DNA from: Bin5 sp034428395
GTDB taxonomy: Bacteria; Chloroflexota; Anaerolineae; Caldilineales; Caldilineaceae
DNA length: 5,055 bases
Direction: 5' to 3'
NCBI GenBank assembly: GCA_034428395.1
Contig: DAOUHX010000146.1
Location: 1 to 5,055, forward strand
The position numbers were made by a program, and so were the translations under genes. The notes under the pieces were generated by a model, which was not told the DNA's origin, ran no database searches, and was given only the letters and a program-made list of their open reading frames with translations. Numbering within the stretch: position 1 is the stretch's first letter; each line of letters begins with the position of its first letter. Shown piece after piece: positions 2,911 to 5,055 of the stretch.

Positions 2911-5055
2911 GTGGTGCGTTATACACAAGGCCGCGAACCTGCCAGCGATCTGTTCGAATCCGTTCGTGACGAACGCATTGACGCCAACGCCCCCCTGGCT
3001 GCGCGCATGAGGCCGCGCACACTCGATGAGTTCATCGGCCAGGAAGCGATTGTAGGGCCGGGACGACTCCTGCGCCGCGCGATTCAGGCGGATCAGTTGA
3101 GCAGCCTTATATTCTATGGCCCGCCCGGTACGGGCAAGACAACGCTTGCCCAGGTCGTCGCCAACACGACGGCAGCGCATTTCAGCGCGCTCAACGCCGT
3201 TCTTGCCGGCGTCAAAGAGATTCGTGCTACGGTGACCGACGCCCAGGAACGCTGGGCGTTGTACGATCGGGGTACAATCCTCTTCGTTGACGAGGTGCAT
3301 CGCTTCAACAAAGCGCAGCAGGATGCGCTGCTGCCGTGGGTAGAGAACGGGACGGTTACCTTCATCGGCGCCACCACCGAAAATCCCTACTTTGAAGTCA
3401 ACAAGGCGCTCGTCAGCCGCAGCCGAATCTTCCAGTTGAAGAGCCTGACCGAACAGCATCTGCGTCACATCATGCAGGCCGCGCTGAAGACGCCTGGTCG
3501 CGGCTACGGCGACCGGCGCGTTTTGATCGAGGAGGAGGCGGCCGAACATTTCGTTTCCATCGCCAATGGCGACGCCCGCGCCGTGCTCAACGCGCTCGAG
3601 CTGGCGGTCGAAACGACAGCCCCGGACGCGTCCGGCGAGGTACGCATCAACCTCGCCATCGCCGAGGAGTCGATCCAACGCCGCGCGGTGTTGTACGACA
3701 AGGAGGGGGACTATCATTTCGACACGATCAGCGCCTTCATCAAGAGTCTGCGCGGCAGCGACCCGGATGCGGCTCTCTACTGGCTGGCGAAGATGATCTA
3801 CGCCGGCGAAGACCCCCGTTTCATCCTCCGCCGCATGTTGATCCTGGCGAGCGAGGACGTTGGCATGGCCGATCCCCGCGCCGTTCAGGTGGTCAATGCC
3901 TGCGCGCAGGCCTTTGACCGCGTCGGCCTGCCGGAGGGCAACTTCCCCCTGGCGCAGGCCGCTCTTTACCTGGCGACGACGGAGAAGTCCAATTCAGTCA
4001 TGGCCTTCTTTGATGCGCTCGACGCCGTCCGCAATGAACCCGACTCCGACGTGCCCAGCCATCTGCGCGATGCCAACCGCGACAGCGAGGGCTTCGGGCA
4101 CGGCGCCGGCTATCTCTATCCCCATGCCTACCGTGATCACTGGGTTGCGCAGCAGTATCTCCCCGTCGCGCTGCAGGGCAAGGTCTTCTACGAGCCGACC
4201 GACCAGGGCTATGAAGCGGCTGTCGCTGCGGCCGTCACGCGCCGCCGTGAGGCTCAGCTGGCGGCCATGTTGGAGGGTTCCGGCGCGCCGCCGGAAATCT
4301 TGACATATGATGCGTCAGGGGATGGATCCGCCCGCGAGCGCTGGCTGCAGCGTACAGTTGCGCAGTCCGGTGAAGCAGCGGCCGCGCTGCGGGAACGCAT
4401 CTTGGCCGGCGGCCCGCTTGAACGGCATAGCGTTGTGCTCGATCTGAATGTAGGCAGCGGGCTGCTGACCTGGGAGGCGTTGCGTCGCGCGCCCGAAGGC
4501 GGTGTCTACGCCCTGGCGTACAACGAGGACGACCGCCGGGCGCTGCAGGAGCAGGTGCAAAATCTGGAGGAGTCGGCGCGGCCGCTCCTGCTGCACGGAC
4601 GAATGGGTGAGCTGGCACAGTTGCTCGACACCGATACAGTGCGTTTCGATGCCATCGTCGGGCGCAACGCCCTGCTCAACTCCATCGAAAAGGAGGCTGC
4701 TCTCAGGCAGTTGGCGGAACGGCTGGCGCCGGATGGCTGGCTCTCCCTGGCGGAGACAGTCCCCAAACATACGCAGCGAATCTACGCCCTCGGGGACCGC
4801 TCTACGCTGCGGCCGGAGCTGGCGGAGAGGCTCATCGCGGCGGAGGAGGCGATCTACGCCGATAGTGCGGACGCACTGGTCAACTGGGATGAGGATAGAT
4901 TGGAGGCTGCCCTGTTTGCCGCCTTCCCCGCCCAGGCGCAGTCCGGCCGCGTCTCGATCGAGCGGATCGATGCCGACACCGACGTTCTGATCAGCGAAGG
5001 AATGGTCCGGCGCTGGTTCGGCCCTGCGCTGGGTGACCGCAGGTCCTATGCCGAG
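2911..5055 (+). CDS. rarA: RarA replication-associated recombination AAA+ ATPase fused to a methyltransferase-like domain (3' end outside window)
   Basis: 715 codons are visible. Residues about 12-455 are full-length RarA (MgsA/Mgs1/WRNIP1 family), a clamp-loader-like AAA+ ATPase acting at stalled replication forks with single-stranded-DNA-binding protein. DLF (13-15) and APLAARMRPRTLDEFIGQ precede Walker A GPPGTGKTT (70-78). Walker B is ILFVDEVHRFNK (D127, E128), sensor 1 is GATTEN (N158), the arginine finger region is SRSR (R170, R172) and sensor 2 is GDAR (R223). The tetramerising C-terminal domain runs from GDYHFD (266-271) through SEDVGMADPRA and VPSHLRDA to about Y434. After a linker, residues about 505-715 resemble a class I SAM-dependent methyltransferase: VVLDLNVGSGLL (motif I), GVYALAYNEDD (531-541), RFDAIVGRNAL (578-588) and LAPDGWLSLAE (605-615). 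From memory, the same architecture is annotated in cyanobacteria as a RarA/unknown-domain fusion of about 725 residues (PRK13341), so little should be missing here. GTG 2911 is chosen from GAGGT 10 nt upstream; an in-frame TAA at 2872-2874 bounds the start. Confidence 0.93.
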   Translation, partial: MVRYTQGREPASDLFESVRDERIDANAPLAARMRPRTLDEFIGQEAIVGPGRLLRRAIQADQLSSLIFYGPPGTGKTTLAQVVANTTAAHFSALNAVLAGVKEIRATVTDAQERWALYDRGTILFVDEVHRFNKAQQDALLPWVENGTVTFIGATTENPYFEVNKALVSRSRIFQLKSLTEQHLRHIMQAALKTPGRGYGDRRVLIEEEAAEHFVSIANGDARAVLNALELAVETTAPDASGEVRINLAIAEESIQRRAVLYDKEGDYHFDTISAFIKSLRGSDPDAALYWLAKMIYAGEDPRFILRRMLILASEDVGMADPRAVQVVNACAQAFDRVGLPEGNFPLAQAALYLATTEKSNSVMAFFDALDAVRNEPDSDVPSHLRDANRDSEGFGHGAGYLYPHAYRDHWVAQQYLPVALQGKVFYEPTDQGYEAAVAAAVTRRREAQLAAMLEGSGAPPEILTYDASGDGSARERWLQRTVAQSGEAAAALRERILAGGPLERHSVVLDLNVGSGLLTWEALRRAPEGGVYALAYNEDDRRALQEQVQNLEESARPLLLHGRMGELAQLLDTDTVRFDAIVGRNALLNSIEKEAALRQLAERLAPDGWLSLAETVPKHTQRIYALGDRSTLRPELAERLIAAEEAIYADSADALVNWDEDRLEAALFAAFPAQAQSGRVSIERIDADTDVLISEGMVRRWFGPALGDRRSYAE

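Noticed and set aside
2854..3717. Minus-strand open frame of 287 codons
   Set aside because: It is antisense to the Walker A, Walker B and sensor regions of rarA, a long shadow frame typical of GC-rich genes.
4502..4990. Plus-strand open frame of 162 codons in the second half of the rarA fusion
   Set aside because: It is a different frame within the methyltransferase-like coding region. Its product is Arg/Ser/Trp-rich without motifs, while the rarA frame is continuous.

Overview
The window looks like a stretch of GC-rich bacterial chromosome (roughly 60% GC in the genes). My best guess is Chloroflexota (Anaerolineae or Caldilineae type) or a relative. The guess rests on the RarA-methyltransferase fusion, the style of the lone M23 peptidase and the gene mix; nothing in the window fixes the taxon. 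I see no rRNA, tRNA, CRISPR array, insertion sequence or phage gene.

Layout from left to right. (1) Positions 1-310, minus strand: the first 103 codons of the lipid II flippase gene murJ, running off the left edge. (2) Positions 456-1214, plus strand, divergent from murJ: an unnamed protein with an N-terminal region resembling a degenerate PD-(D/E)XK nuclease core and a C-terminal UvrD/PcrA-type Tudor-like domain. (3) A hairpin at 1225-1253 lies between this gene and the convergent fmdB-type zinc-ribbon gene (1305-1676, minus). Its T run points to termination of fmdB. (4) A 212-bp divergent spacer (1677-1888) precedes an M23 (LytM-type) peptidase gene (1889-2401, plus) with intact metal and catalytic residues but no signal peptide. 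(5) A 509-bp gene-free region (2402-2910) holds an AT-rich block and a cluster of DnaA-box-like 9-mers, including one perfect TTATCCACA. (6) From 2911 to the right edge, plus strand: a large gene coding for RarA (clamp-loader-like AAA+ ATPase) fused to a class I methyltransferase-like domain. 715 codons are visible and the stop lies outside.

How the parts may relate: murJ and the M23 peptidase both concern peptidoglycan. The RarA fusion, the nuclease/Tudor-like protein and the DnaA-box cluster all concern DNA replication, repair or transcription. There is no obvious multigene operon, because strands alternate and each gene seems to be its own transcription unit. The points most worth following up are the DnaA-box region (a candidate oriC or DnaA-controlled promoter), the nuclease/Tudor-like protein with a missing acidic residue, and the altered SAM-binding motif in the RarA fusion.
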